Origin: Dyadobacter sp. NIV53
GTDB lineage: Bacteria; Bacteroidota; Bacteroidia; Cytophagales; Spirosomataceae
Direction: 5' to 3'
DNA: 64,000 nt
Assembly (NCBI RefSeq): GCF_019711195.1
Contig: NZ_CP081299.1
Coordinates: 7,523,605 to 7,587,604, forward strand
In this document: positions 8,115-17,464 of the stretch, piece after piece
Layout: each line of letters starts with the position of its first letter
How positions within the stretch are numbered: the first letter of the stretch is position 1
Translations under genes and position numbers: made by a program
Notes under the pieces: model-generated
What the model saw: only the letters and a program-made list of their open reading frames with translations
Databases searched by the model: none
Told to the model about the DNA's origin: nothing

Positions 8115-9972
8115 ATGCATTTTTCCAAGGCAATTGTATATGCTTTTGTACTGATTTTTAATTTAATCCTGTTTTCGGCTACTGGCCAGGTCGCTGAAAT
8201 CAGGAATTTGCAACAACAACTTCCAACAGTAAATGACAGCCTGGCTTATGTGGATGTTTTGAATAGAATTGGCTTCCTGACACACATGAAAAGTGCTGAT
8301 AGCTGCCTTCAATATGGAATGCGCGCCAAATCTATTGCTGACCGGTTGTCCTATTCCAAAGGGAAAGCCGATGCTATCGTAAATATTGGCTCAGCACTTT
8401 ATTTAAAAGGATTATATAGCCAGGCACTTTCCCTGTTCACCGATGCCATGATGATCTACGATGGCATTGATGACCATGCCGGCGTTATGCATATGTATAT
8501 GAATTTTGCCGTTGTGTATGAGGTTTTGGGGGACACAGCCAATGCCGTCAAATTTTCGAAAAAATCCATGTCCAGGATTAGCCGGGTCACGAACGATTCT
8601 TTGCTGAGTATGCAATTTGCCAATTACGAATATTTCATGCCAAAAAGCGATGCTGATTCTTCCAGGTATTATTTGGACAAAGCAGAAAAAATAGCGATCC
8701 GTTACAAAGACGACAGAGTTTTACTTGTGCTCGATCAGTTGCGTGGTGAAAAGCTGGTAGAAGCCGGTAAATTTAAAGAGGCATTGCCGCTCATCCTGAA
8801 ATCGCTTTCAACGGCGCGGAGTCAGCAGCTGGAATACCATGAAATTACCGGACTGGATTATTACGCGAATTATTTTCTTAAGCAGAATCTGGTCGACAGT
8901 GCCATTATATGTTATAACCAGAGTTATCAGATTGCATTAAAAAGCGGATTTCTGACCTTCAAAACGGAGATCCTGAAATCCATGCTTCAGGCTTATAAAT
9001 TAAAAAAAGATGAGATTGGTACTGCCAGGGTCAATGCACTTTTGGTGAAAGCCCTGGAGGAAGAGGGGAGAAGTAATAAGAATTTTGCCGGGGATTATAT
9101 TTCATATAGTAATACTGAGCGGGAATTGCGGGAGCTGGAAATGAAGCAGGCAAATGACCGCCGGATCATCTTTGTTTTGGTAGTATTTTCTTTCATTGCC
9201 CTGGCTGCAATAGTGTATATATTGTACCTGAACAAAAAATTGAAATTAAGTGCGGATGAGCATATTGCGTTAAATCAAAGAATAACTTCCCAAAACGAAT
9301 TATTGGTAAAAGCAGACCAGTTTAAATCGAATCTGATTTCTGTGCTCGCCCACGATTTCCGTTCGCCGCTTGCTTCAACAATGGGTATGATACATGTGCT
9401 GAAAGACCAGGAATTTGAAAAAGAAGAACTTGACGTTTTTTATGATTCAATTGAAAATGAATTACATGAAACTCTTTTGACATTTGACAACATTTTGCAG
9501 TGGGTCAAAAAGCAATATTCCGGTTATGTGTATAAACCTGAGCGGGTATTACTAAATGACTTGATTGAAGAAGCAGCGTCAGTGCATAAAAACCTGATCA
9601 ATGACAAGCAGATTGCCATAATCAATCTGGTGCCGGAAACCACGGAGCTGTATACCGACAAGGAAATGATTCAGTTCATTAATCGCAACCTTCTGCACAA
9701 TGCGATTAAATATTCCCCTCAACATGGCAGCATTGTAGTTTCAGCATTTACAACTGATGATGAACTTGTAATTTCTGTACATGATGAGGGTTCAGGCATG
9801 ACACAGGAACAGCAGGAACAACTGTTTTCTTTTAATAAAGGAAATGCTACGGATAAAAGCGCAAGGAGTTGCCCTCACTATTTGTAAAGAATTTATTTCC
9901 ATCTTAAATGGAAGAATTTGGACTGAAAGTAATGCTGGAAAAGGCACAACTTTTTTTACGCATTACCATTGA
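8115..9972 (+). pseudogene. TPR sensor histidine kinase interrupted by a +1 frameshift near 9863
   Basis: From the ATG at 8115 the product has a signal peptide ending 'FSATGQ', TPR-like helices to about residue 350, one membrane helix near 360-380, a HisKA domain with the phospho-acceptor His in 'LAHDFRSPL', and the N-box 'NRNLLHNAIKYSP' and G1 box 'DEGSGM' of the ATPase domain. The frame then ends early at 9887 in 'ARSCPHYL'. The next frame continues with the missing G2 region 'GVALTICKEF' and a normal C-terminus ending with TGA at 9970-9972. One extra A at about 9863-9864 explains this. It is either a recent inactivation or a sequencing indel; the intact gene would be about 618 residues. 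No response regulator is adjacent. It sits just upstream of the fimbrial operon. Confidence 0.85.
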
Positions 9973-10217
9973 ATCCGGAATCTTAAACTATTCAACAAGT
10001 GTAATAATTCAGATTAAAAATTTAATTTAAGTACGAAACCGCATATTCAACCAAATCTGGATAATCAGATCCAATTTATATGTAACCGTTCAAAAAAAGC
10101 AGATTTTCTTACACTCGAAAAAAGCGCATAATTTTAATAAAATGGCATAAGTTCGAAAAATAATTTTAGAAATAGCTTTATATCAGCTGGTTACATAAAA
10201 AATAAAGTAAAATAATT

Positions 10218-10248
10218 TTTGTGATAAATAAATTTACTTCTATATTTG
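10218..10248 (+). promoter_or_regulatory. Strong Bacteroidota-type promoter of the fimbrial operon
   Basis: TTTG at 10218-10221, exactly 19 bases, then TATATTTG at 10241-10248: a full match to the Bacteroidota TTTG-N19-21-TAnnTTTG promoter. Transcription would begin near 10255, giving a 5' leader of about 50 bases. The rest of the 333-base stretch 9973-10306 is AT-rich and shows nothing else that I can name. Confidence 0.8.
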
Positions 10249-10306
10249 ACGTATATTATATAGAATAAATATTACAAACAATCACAAATTAATTAGTTTA
10301 CATTTT

Positions 10307-10876
10307 ATGAGAAAGAAACTTACCAATCTCACATTTACTTTTGTGTTGACATTGGCCCTAGGGTCGTCCGTTTCCTTATTTGCGCAGGACACCAATACGG
10401 ACAACCACCAGATTACGGTTGAAATACCAACTGTGGCCTTACTGGATTTGGAAACTGCCGGGACCAAAAACTTTACGGCCACTTTTACGCAGCCTACCCC
10501 GCTGGAAGCCGGGGACAAACTGACCGCTCCGGCACTGAACAATTCTTTGTGGCTGAACTATTCGTCGATCCAGGCCGGGACAACCACCAAAAGGGTTGAT
10601 GTGAATTCAAGCGCACTGGTAAACGGGGTAGATATCCATTTGGTGGCCGGGACTTCTGCATCCGGTTTTGGAACAAAAGGAACGCCAACGGCTGGCTTTA
10701 ACCTGACAGCTTCTGACCAGACGCTGATCAACGGGATCGGGAGCGCCTACACGGTTTCGGGGCCAAACAACGGACACCAGCTGACTTATACTTTTGCTGC
10801 TGCTGATGCTAATTATGCGAATCTCCGCTCCGGGAACACAACAGTAACAGTTACTTATACTTTGGCTGACAATTAA
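10307..10876 (+). CDS. Pilin-like major subunit of a chaperone-usher-like fimbria
   Basis: 189 residues with a signal peptide ending 'SLFAQD'. The mature protein is all beta-strand in pattern, with Thr, Ser, Ala and Gly prominent. It shares its start ('PTVALLDLETAG'), its middle ('SLWLNYSSI') and its end ('LRSGNTTVTVTYTLADN') with the product at 14543, so the two are paralogs. The C-terminal alternating strand 'TVTVTYTLADN' resembles the last strand of spore-coat-U/DUF4402 pilins and of WxL-type surface domains. Being first in the operon, behind a strong promoter and before a stable hairpin, it is the best candidate for the abundant shaft subunit. This role is inferred from context, not from a family match. 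Confidence 0.7.
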   Translation: MRKKLTNLTFTFVLTLALGSSVSLFAQDTNTDNHQITVEIPTVALLDLETAGTKNFTATFTQPTPLEAGDKLTAPALNNSLWLNYSSIQAGTTTKRVDVNSSALVNGVDIHLVAGTSASGFGTKGTPTAGFNLTASDQTLINGIGSAYTVSGPNNGHQLTYTFAAADANYANLRSGNTTVTVTYTLADN

Positions 10877-10900
10877 AATTTATCGGGACAATCTTACCGG

Positions 10901-10955
10901 AAGCCGGTTCGGCCGGGCATCGTGCCTTTTTAATTAAGCCCGGCCGGCCCGGCTT
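10901..10955 (+). promoter_or_regulatory. Very stable intercistronic hairpin
   Basis: An 18-base-pair GC-rich stem (10901-10918 with 10938-10955, one mismatch and one G-T wobble) with a 19-base loop lies between the first pilin-like gene and the chaperone-like gene. There is no T tract after it. It is therefore more likely a partial attenuator or an mRNA-stabilising element than a full terminator, setting high subunit output over the assembly genes. Confidence 0.7.
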
Positions 10956-10969
10956 GCTTACCCAATCTG

Positions 10970-11761
10970 ATGATAATGAAATTAGTTGTTACAAGCATTC
11001 TAACACTATTATTACCGGCACATCTTCAGGCATCTGTGGTTATTTTGAACGGGCTGACACACATACACACACTAACAGATGCAACTGTGAAGGTCCAGGG
11101 CGTAGTGCGAGTTAAAAATGAGGGTGACCAGGAATCGCGTATACTGGTTTACCGGCAGGATCTGCTGCCGGCATGCGGCCAGGCGGTGGTGTACCCCGGA
11201 ACCGGCAGCCATGGCCGTTCACTAGGCGACAGGCTTAAGACCAACGTGGACGAAAAACTTATTGGGGCCGGTCAGGAATACGAGGTCAGGTATAGCATTG
11301 AAACAGAAAAGCAGAAGACTGAACCCGGGACTTACTGGGAAGTGGTAATGGTGGAAGTGGCCGAACCGGTACGTGATGAACCCAAAAACGGGGTACAGGT
11401 CAATTCAAAAGTACGTTACGCAATACAGATCATTGTAGATGTCGGCAGCTTTGAAGGCCCCCGGTTATCGTTTGAGGATGTTTCGTTCGAAAAAATTTCG
11501 GAACGGCAGTCTTTTCTCAAAGTAACGTTAAAGAACAACAGTATTTTTGGCTCCCGTGCGCTGGTGAGCCTTGAAATTTACGACAAAAACGGAGACAAGC
11601 TAAAAACGACCGAACCCGGTACCCGGATGGTCTATCCGGGTTACTGCAATATATTCGAAATCCCGGTCAATGACTTGTCGCCAGGCAAATATGATTGTGT
11701 GATCATTGCCGATACGGGCAAAGATCTCTTCGGTTCCAATATCTCGGTACAGGTTGAATAA
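10970..11761 (+). CDS. Periplasmic chaperone-like protein with two Ig-like domains
   Basis: 263 residues. A signal peptide runs to about residue 22 ('LQAS'). Residues 25-150 and 165-263 look like two Ig-like beta domains. The first has 'ATVKVQGVVRVKNEGDQ' (17 residues), the strand pattern of a PapD-type N-terminal domain. The second ends 'LSPGKYDCVIIADTG..NISVQVE', like the second domain of PapD chaperones or of the Gram-positive WxL-binding DUF916/DUF3324 proteins. Size and two-domain form fit a pilus chaperone (about 230-260 residues). The pair of basic residues that defines classical PapD chaperones cannot be placed with certainty. It sits between a pilin-like gene and the usher-like gene, as in chaperone-usher operons. 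Confidence 0.6.
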   Translation: MIMKLVVTSILTLLLPAHLQASVVILNGLTHIHTLTDATVKVQGVVRVKNEGDQESRILVYRQDLLPACGQAVVYPGTGSHGRSLGDRLKTNVDEKLIGAGQEYEVRYSIETEKQKTEPGTYWEVVMVEVAEPVRDEPKNGVQVNSKVRYAIQIIVDVGSFEGPRLSFEDVSFEKISERQSFLKVTLKNNSIFGSRALVSLEIYDKNGDKLKTTEPGTRMVYPGYCNIFEIPVNDLSPGKYDCVIIADTGKDLFGSNISVQVE

Positions 11762-11838
11762 TTTTAAAGCAAGATTTATTAGTATTCGATTTACTGATTC
11801 AACGTGGATTACACGCCATTTTATCCCGATACAACAGA

Positions 11839-14546
11839 TTGATCCGGCTCATTATCATATTTATTGTTTTGATCGATTTGAGGGGGGTATGCCAATCGCC
11901 AATCCTGGTCACTTTATCAAATTCTCCCGGAAAAGTGGTACCCGGGGGACATTTTACTTTATTTTTCGATGTAAAATCTGATAGTGCTCTACCCGATCCG
12001 CTTGACGGGAATATCGTTTTACCTGAAAAGTGGAGCCTGCTGTCCCAACGCATACCTGTGCGGATAGCCGGACAAAAGCAGCTCAGGTATTTTTTTGTGA
12101 TAGGGACACCTTCAGATTGCAAGGCAGGGGAATTTATGGTCCGTTTTAAGCTGTCATCCAACCAGGGCCAGACAACTGCACAGGTACCGCTCAGTATTCA
12201 GGAAACCCGGAAAATAGAAGTATTTGTCGTTTCACAGCCCGGATTTGTCAAAGAAGGCGATACCCTGCGCGTCACCTACCTGGTCCAGAATTCGGGGAAC
12301 CGGACAGAAAAAGTTTTCCTGAAAACCAACCGCGGGAAAATCGAGAACGTACAGGACAGCCTTACGCTTGAACCGGGCGCAAAGACAAAAGTCACGGTTT
12401 TGCAGATTATTCCTGTTACTGAAAACAATGCATGGCAATGTTCCTCGGATGTTACCATAAATGTGGCAGGCGCGGGACAGCCGGTCTATCAGGTTGTTAC
12501 AATTCCGGTTTTTTCATCTAAAATCAGGAAGATTGACCCTTATTTCCGATTTCCGGTCGAGGCCGGGGGCGGTTACCTGTCCTACCAATACGGGGACAAA
12601 AAAATGGTGGCCTACCAGTATGCTGTTTCAGGAAAAGGGTTTTTGGACCAGAAGGAAAAGCATTATGCCGATTTTACCGTCCGGGGGCCCAACCAGTTTG
12701 CATTTCCTGCCATCGGGGGCTACGACCAGTATTCACTGGAATACAACTATAAAAAGAAGGCCTTCATTTCTGCCGGCGATTACATTTTGCAACTAAGCAG
12801 CCTGATGGAATTTGGCCGGTTTGGCCGCGGGCTGAAAGTGGAACAGCAGTTCAGAAAAACGGCCTATACTGTCTTCTACCAGAAAGCAAGGTTTTATCCC
12901 AACCAGAAAGAATCGGTGGGCGGCAGGTTTGTTTATAAAACAGGGGGGCTTCCAGCATTGCTTTGAATTATATATCCAAAAATGTGGTGTTCCACCGTGA
13001 AATGTTCTGGTCAAACCTGCTGGGGATTTCGGGCACGCTCAGCACGAAACGTGTGCAGCTGGAAACGGAACTGGCCGCCGGACATGCAAAAGCCAAAACC
13101 GGTTACGGCGCTTTTGCCAGGTTGCAGCTGAGCGGGGCCCGGATGAATTTTACGGGCAACCTGGTTTACGCCGGAAAGGATTTCTACGGGTTTTACAACA
13201 ACAGCCTGCTGGTCAATACCAATATCGGCTTCAACCTGGGCCGGAAACTGGCACTGGGCGCCAGCAGTAATTTTTCCAATGTGAACCCAGGCCTGGACGC
13301 AACCTATTACAGCGTTTCGCCCAAGGACAACAGCTATATGGCCTTTACGTCTTACCAGCTTGATAAAAAGAACCGTTTTTTTGTTTTTTATGCTGTCCAG
13401 GAAAAGCAGGACCGGCAAAAGCCTGCGCAGTTCCATTACTCCGAAAACTTTGGCAACATTTCCTACCATTATAACGGCGGCCGGTTCACGCTGTTCTACC
13501 AGGGCAGGTACGGTTATTCGAGAAACCTGCTGCTTGCTGACAATACCGGAAAAAGACAATCATTCTCCAATCTGGCGCAGCCTGCTGTCAGGTTTTTCCC
13601 GTGGTTATGGGTGGGGGGATATCTTGAACACCAGCACACCAGTAAATTTTCGGGCGCCGATGTGGTGCAGGATTTGTTCTTTTATGGCGGGAACGCCAGG
13701 ATCAGCCTGAAAAGAAATTTATACGCAAGTTTTCTATACCGGAACAATTATGCGCCTGATGAGCTCTACGAAAGAAGGAGTTTTATGGATGCGTCGTTAT
13801 CACTTGACCTGAAAAGGCACCGCCTGTCCCTGAGCGGCGGGCGTTCGTTTGTCCCCAACCTGCAGAACGCCAACCAGAATACCTTATTTTTCAGTTTGAA
13901 ATACGCCCTGAAATTGAATATCCCGTTAGCAAAAAAGAGAAACATTGGCCGTGTAAGGGGGCAATTAATAGGATCAGGGTTCCCCAAGGAAGGGAATCTG
14001 GTCCAGCTGGGAAATCATAAATTCCTGACCGACAGCAGCGGCAGGTTTTCATTCGAGGGGATTGCACCGGACCAATATTACCTGAGTATTTCACAAAATG
14101 ATTCCAAAAATGACGGCGTGGTGGCGGATATAAAAATGCCGTTTCTGGTCACTGTCAGGCCGGACAGTTTAAAAGAAATCGCCATACCGTTTATCCGCAC
14201 CGGGAGTGTGACCGGGAAAGTGGAATTTGTACAACCCAATCAAAAAGGGTTATCTGCCGTTTCAGGCCAGCGGCCAACGGTATTGGTGAAACTGGCCAAT
14301 GAAACGGCCAGTTTCCTGACCGAGCTGAACGACAAAAATGAATTTTCGTTCAAGGAAATGAAACCGGGAAACTGGACGCTTTCGGCTTATATCCCCGGCA
14401 GCCAGGACCGGTTTGTGATCGAAGAAAGCCAGAGAGAACTGGTCATTGAAACGGACAAAGCCCTGGACGTGTCCTTTCAGGTCAGGCCCAACGAAAAACG
14501 CATCCATTTTTCAACCAAGAATTTTGAAGTCTCTGTCAAAAAATGA
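11839..14546 (+). CDS. Usher-like outer-membrane beta-barrel, split by a -1 frameshift at a G6 tract (12943-12948)
   Basis: Frame 1 (from TTG 11839; no ATG is available) gives a signal peptide, two Ig-like domains to about residue 215 and the first barrel strands, then stops at 12966. The next frame continues without a break from the G tract with 'GASSIALNYISKNVVFHREMF', more than 20 amphipathic beta-strands, and from about nt 13940 a carboxypeptidase-regulatory-like domain 'GRVRGQLIG...LTDSSGRFSFEGIAPDQYYLSI' plus one more beta domain. Restoring a seventh G gives one protein of about 902 residues, close to the length of fimbrial ushers (about 800-870). The combination of barrel, periplasmic N-domain and beta C-domains matches usher architecture, although I see no clear usher signature. 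It overlaps the next gene by ATGA. Confidence 0.6.
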
Positions 14547-15088
14547 AATATGTATTTTCGATCTTCCTGCTTTTAAAAAGTCTCATTTGTCATGCGCAGA
14601 CGGCCGCCAATGTCAATGTCAGCATCACCATGCCCTCGGTGGCGCTGGTGGACCTGCTGCCGGCCGGTTCCACGAATTTTAATTTGAAAATGACCGCGCC
14701 CACCGAAGCCGGGGCCATCAGCGGGACCTCCAATTTTAATGCGGCCAACTGGCTGATATTTACTTCGGCAGTAACCTCCGGCGGGTCCAGGAGCATCAAA
14801 GGCGACGTGGTCGGCAGCCTTCCGCCCGGTATAAGATTGCGGCTGGACATATCACCCTACACGGGTGACGGGCTGGGCTTTACCGGCGGCAGCAGTTATG
14901 TAACGGGCAATGTGTACCTGAGCGGCACGGCGGCCACTTTTATTGACAACATCAAGGGTGCCTATACCGGTACCGGATATGGTACACATGGATTTAAATT
15001 AAGATATTCACTGGAAATCCAGACCTACGCCGGCATCAGGAGCGGAACAACCAGTGTGACTGTACGTTATACCATGGCAGATAACTGA
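14543..15088 (+). CDS. Second pilin-like subunit
   Basis: 181 residues with a signal peptide to about residue 19 ('CHAQT'). It is a paralog of the 10307 product: 'MPSVALVDLLPAGSTNF' against 'IPTVALLDLETAGTKNF', 'AANWLIFTSAV' against 'NSLWLNYSSI', and 'IRSGTTSVTVRYTMADN' against 'LRSGNTTVTVTYTLADN'. Its start overlaps the usher stop (ATGA) and its stop shares one base with the next start (TGATG), so translation is coupled. A minor or adaptor subunit is the likely role. Base composition is markedly GC-rich compared with genes outside the operon. Confidence 0.7.
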   Translation: MKYVFSIFLLLKSLICHAQTAANVNVSITMPSVALVDLLPAGSTNFNLKMTAPTEAGAISGTSNFNAANWLIFTSAVTSGGSRSIKGDVVGSLPPGIRLRLDISPYTGDGLGFTGGSSYVTGNVYLSGTAATFIDNIKGAYTGTGYGTHGFKLRYSLEIQTYAGIRSGTTSVTVRYTMADN

Positions 15089-15573
15089 TGAAAAAGTACA
15101 TCCCGTTTTTTCTTTTGGCCCTGATAAGTTTTGTGACTTCTGCACAGTCCATCACGGTCACCAACGGGGCGGGTGGTTCTACCTGGTCCGTACCTGCGCT
15201 GTCATCTGTCATTACAAAGGGCGGCAAAAACTATGAGCATATAGAAACCAGCGCGGCTTCACATACGCTTTTGAAGGTGAATTCCCTGCTTGTATGGGGC
15301 GTAAGCGTGCAGCAAAGCGGGATTTCGAACTGGGACCCGGCCCTGAAAATATCCGTGCGGCGGACCGGCGACGGCACGGGCGGGGCCATCATCGGCGGCG
15401 GGGCGGCCTATATCCAGCTCACCACGTCCAGCCAGGCATTCTTTTCCGGGCTGCTCGGCCTGGGTTTCAGCCGCGACAACGTCCCCATTCAATACAAAAT
15501 CGAAGGCCTGTCCGTGCTGCTGCCCGTCAAAACATATACTACTACGATTATTTATACGATTTCCGGGTTGTGA
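15088..15573 (+). CDS. Third pilin-like protein, possible tip or terminator subunit
   Basis: 161 residues with a signal peptide ending 'TSAQS'. It is beta-rich and has the same overall plan (SLLVWGVSVQ strand in the middle, C-terminal strand 'KTYTTTIIYTISGL') but is more distant from the other two. One 60-base stretch (15361-15420) has 46 G/C by my count, far above neighbouring genes. It is the last gene of the operon, where fimbrial operons often keep the tip or the capping subunit. The role is inferred only from position. The 100 bases after it hold no clear terminator. Confidence 0.6.
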   Translation: MKKYIPFFLLALISFVTSAQSITVTNGAGGSTWSVPALSSVITKGGKNYEHIETSAASHTLLKVNSLLVWGVSVQQSGISNWDPALKISVRRTGDGTGGAIIGGGAAYIQLTTSSQAFFSGLLGLGFSRDNVPIQYKIEGLSVLLPVKTYTTTIIYTISGL

Positions 15574-15673
15574 TCAGCGTTACCATGCATTTACAATCTT
15601 AGGTTTTTGTAGCTGGAAATGCGTGTTAGTTGATTAGCAACCTATATAAGGAAAAATAATCTGTATCAAGTTA

Positions 15674-16729
15674 TTAAGGTGTAATAGTTATAATACTTCC
15701 ATCAGCTTCACGATTCAATTCACGAACTTTTACATTCCGGAGATGTGTTTTTCCAGAAAGCTCTACGTCATGATAAAAAATATACCATTTCCCTTTAAAC
15801 TCAATGATCGAATGATGCGTTGTCCAGCCGGTTACTGGCTGCATAATCACTCCCTGATAAGTAAATGGGCCGTAAGGCGAATTACTGGTTGCGTAAACCA
15901 GTAAATGAGTATCTCCCGTAGAATAGGAAAAATAATATTTATCCTGAAACTTATGCATCCACGCACCTTCGAAAAAGCGTCGGTCATGATCTCCGCCGGT
16001 AAGCGGCTTGCCCTCTTTATCCATGATCACAACATCCTTTGCTTCGCCATCAAAAGTCAGCATATCATTACTCATTTTGGCTACTTTGGGGCTTAACGCT
16101 GGTTCCTGATCTTTCGACAAATCGGTTTTTGAGCCATTTGTTTCATATTGTCCCGTGTGCCAGCGTTGAAGTTGTCCGCCCCAGATCCCACCAAAATACA
16201 TATATGAATTTCCATCTGTGTCAGTGAAAACGGCCGGATCTATACTATAACTTCCAGGAATGGGATTTGGTGCGGCTTTAAACGGACCGGTTGGTGATTT
16301 ACTCGTAGCCACTCCGATCCGGAAAACATCTTTTTTGTCTTTTACCGGAAAATAAAGAAAATATGTCCCGTTTTTAAATGCCGCATCCGGCGCCCACAAT
16401 TGGCGGCCAGCCCATGGGATATTACTTATATCAAGCGCTACACCATGATCCGTAACTTTTCCGTCAACATTGTCCATGGAAAGAATGTGGTAATCACGCA
16501 TATTAAAATGCCCGCCTTCATCATCCTGCGGCACATTTGCTTCAACATCGTGTGATGGATAAACATAAATTTTACCATTGAATACATGAGCCGAAGGATC
16601 CGCTGTATAGATGTGGCTTACGAGTGGCTTCGGCCCGGATTGAGCGACTGAATTTTGGCAAAGTCCAAAAAATACACCCGACAAAAGTAAACAGGTGAGA
16701 ATGGAAAATGATCTGTATAAAATGAACAT
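15674..16729 (-). CDS. Glycoside hydrolase family 43 enzyme, secreted
   Basis: 351 residues with a signal peptide to about residue 30. The five-bladed propeller of GH43 is indicated by the catalytic base Asp in 'YTADPSAHV' (about residue 44), the modulating Asp in 'SYSIDPAVF' (about 165) and the acid Glu in 'FFEGAWMHK' (about 257). Relatives remove arabinose or xylose from plant polysaccharides; this subgroup ('VYPSHD' start) is often annotated as beta-xylosidase or arabinofuranosidase. All three catalytic residues are present. No SusCD genes are adjacent. The gene is monocistronic. Confidence 0.9.
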   Translation of the reverse strand: MFILYRSFSILTCLLLSGVFFGLCQNSVAQSGPKPLVSHIYTADPSAHVFNGKIYVYPSHDVEANVPQDDEGGHFNMRDYHILSMDNVDGKVTDHGVALDISNIPWAGRQLWAPDAAFKNGTYFLYFPVKDKKDVFRIGVATSKSPTGPFKAAPNPIPGSYSIDPAVFTDTDGNSYMYFGGIWGGQLQRWHTGQYETNGSKTDLSKDQEPALSPKVAKMSNDMLTFDGEAKDVVIMDKEGKPLTGGDHDRRFFEGAWMHKFQDKYYFSYSTGDTHLLVYATSNSPYGPFTYQGVIMQPVTGWTTHHSIIEFKGKWYIFYHDVELSGKTHLRNVKVRELNREADGSIITITP

Positions 16730-16964
16730 AGCGTAATAGCAGTTTGAAGTTCGGTTTTGGTGTATACAGTAATAAAACAGGGTTATTACAGGGAAAGGGA
16801 AAATGCATATTGAGCTACTGTAAATTAAATTTGAAGCCTTATCAAATTCAAAGAGGATTTTTGAGTTACCTTAATTAATTTATACTTTCGATCGTTGTGT
16901 AACTGACTTTATCATGGTTCAGCTACACGGATAGCAAAATTGTATCAAACTGATTTACCTGTAA

Positions 16965-17429
16965 ATGCTAAAGAAATTTATTACTGAAAAACCGTTTTTG
17001 CCATTAAGTTTTACCATTGTTGCTGTCATGTTAATCGCAGTATTTAAACGGGATTACCTGGCAGATTTACAAGTAAATAATGCCTATATTGTTGTTCCTA
17101 TTCCGGTTTTAGCCGGATTGTTTACCGTCATTCTGGCAATAAGCAGTTTGGCATATTGGTTAATCAGAAAAAGAAAAAGCATAAATCAACTTACCTATGT
17201 TCATGTTTTCGGAACCACAGGAATAGCCATATATTTGATGTGTTTTCTGGGTTTACCTCCGGATTCAAAAACGGCGTTAGGGTATTCGCTTTCCATTGCT
17301 GAATATCAAAAGCTTGAACAGCTTAATAACCAGTTAATTATTGGTATCCTGGTTTTAGGATTGATACAACTTTTATTGATCGTACATATCATCCTGATCC
17401 TGGTTCGGGATCCGAAAGAAGTTGCCTGA
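16965..17429 (+). CDS. Small integral membrane protein, unknown function
   Basis: 154 residues with four predicted membrane helices (about residues 12-30, 42-63, 75-95 and 118-145) and a short basic loop 'RKRKS' after helix 2. No enzyme motif is seen. It lies 36 bases before the CPBP protease gene in the same direction, so the two probably form an operon. I do not recognise the family. Confidence 0.65.
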   Translation: MLKKFITEKPFLPLSFTIVAVMLIAVFKRDYLADLQVNNAYIVVPIPVLAGLFTVILAISSLAYWLIRKRKSINQLTYVHVFGTTGIAIYLMCFLGLPPDSKTALGYSLSIAEYQKLEQLNNQLIIGILVLGLIQLLLIVHIILILVRDPKEVA

Positions 17430-17464
17430 TCTGTCACGTTCAAATCATAGTTAAACAGCACCGG

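Noticed and set aside
12963..14546. The second usher frame as an independent gene starting at TTG 12963
   Set aside because: It would begin in the middle of a beta-barrel without a signal peptide, while the same frame reads on upstream through the G tract without a stop.
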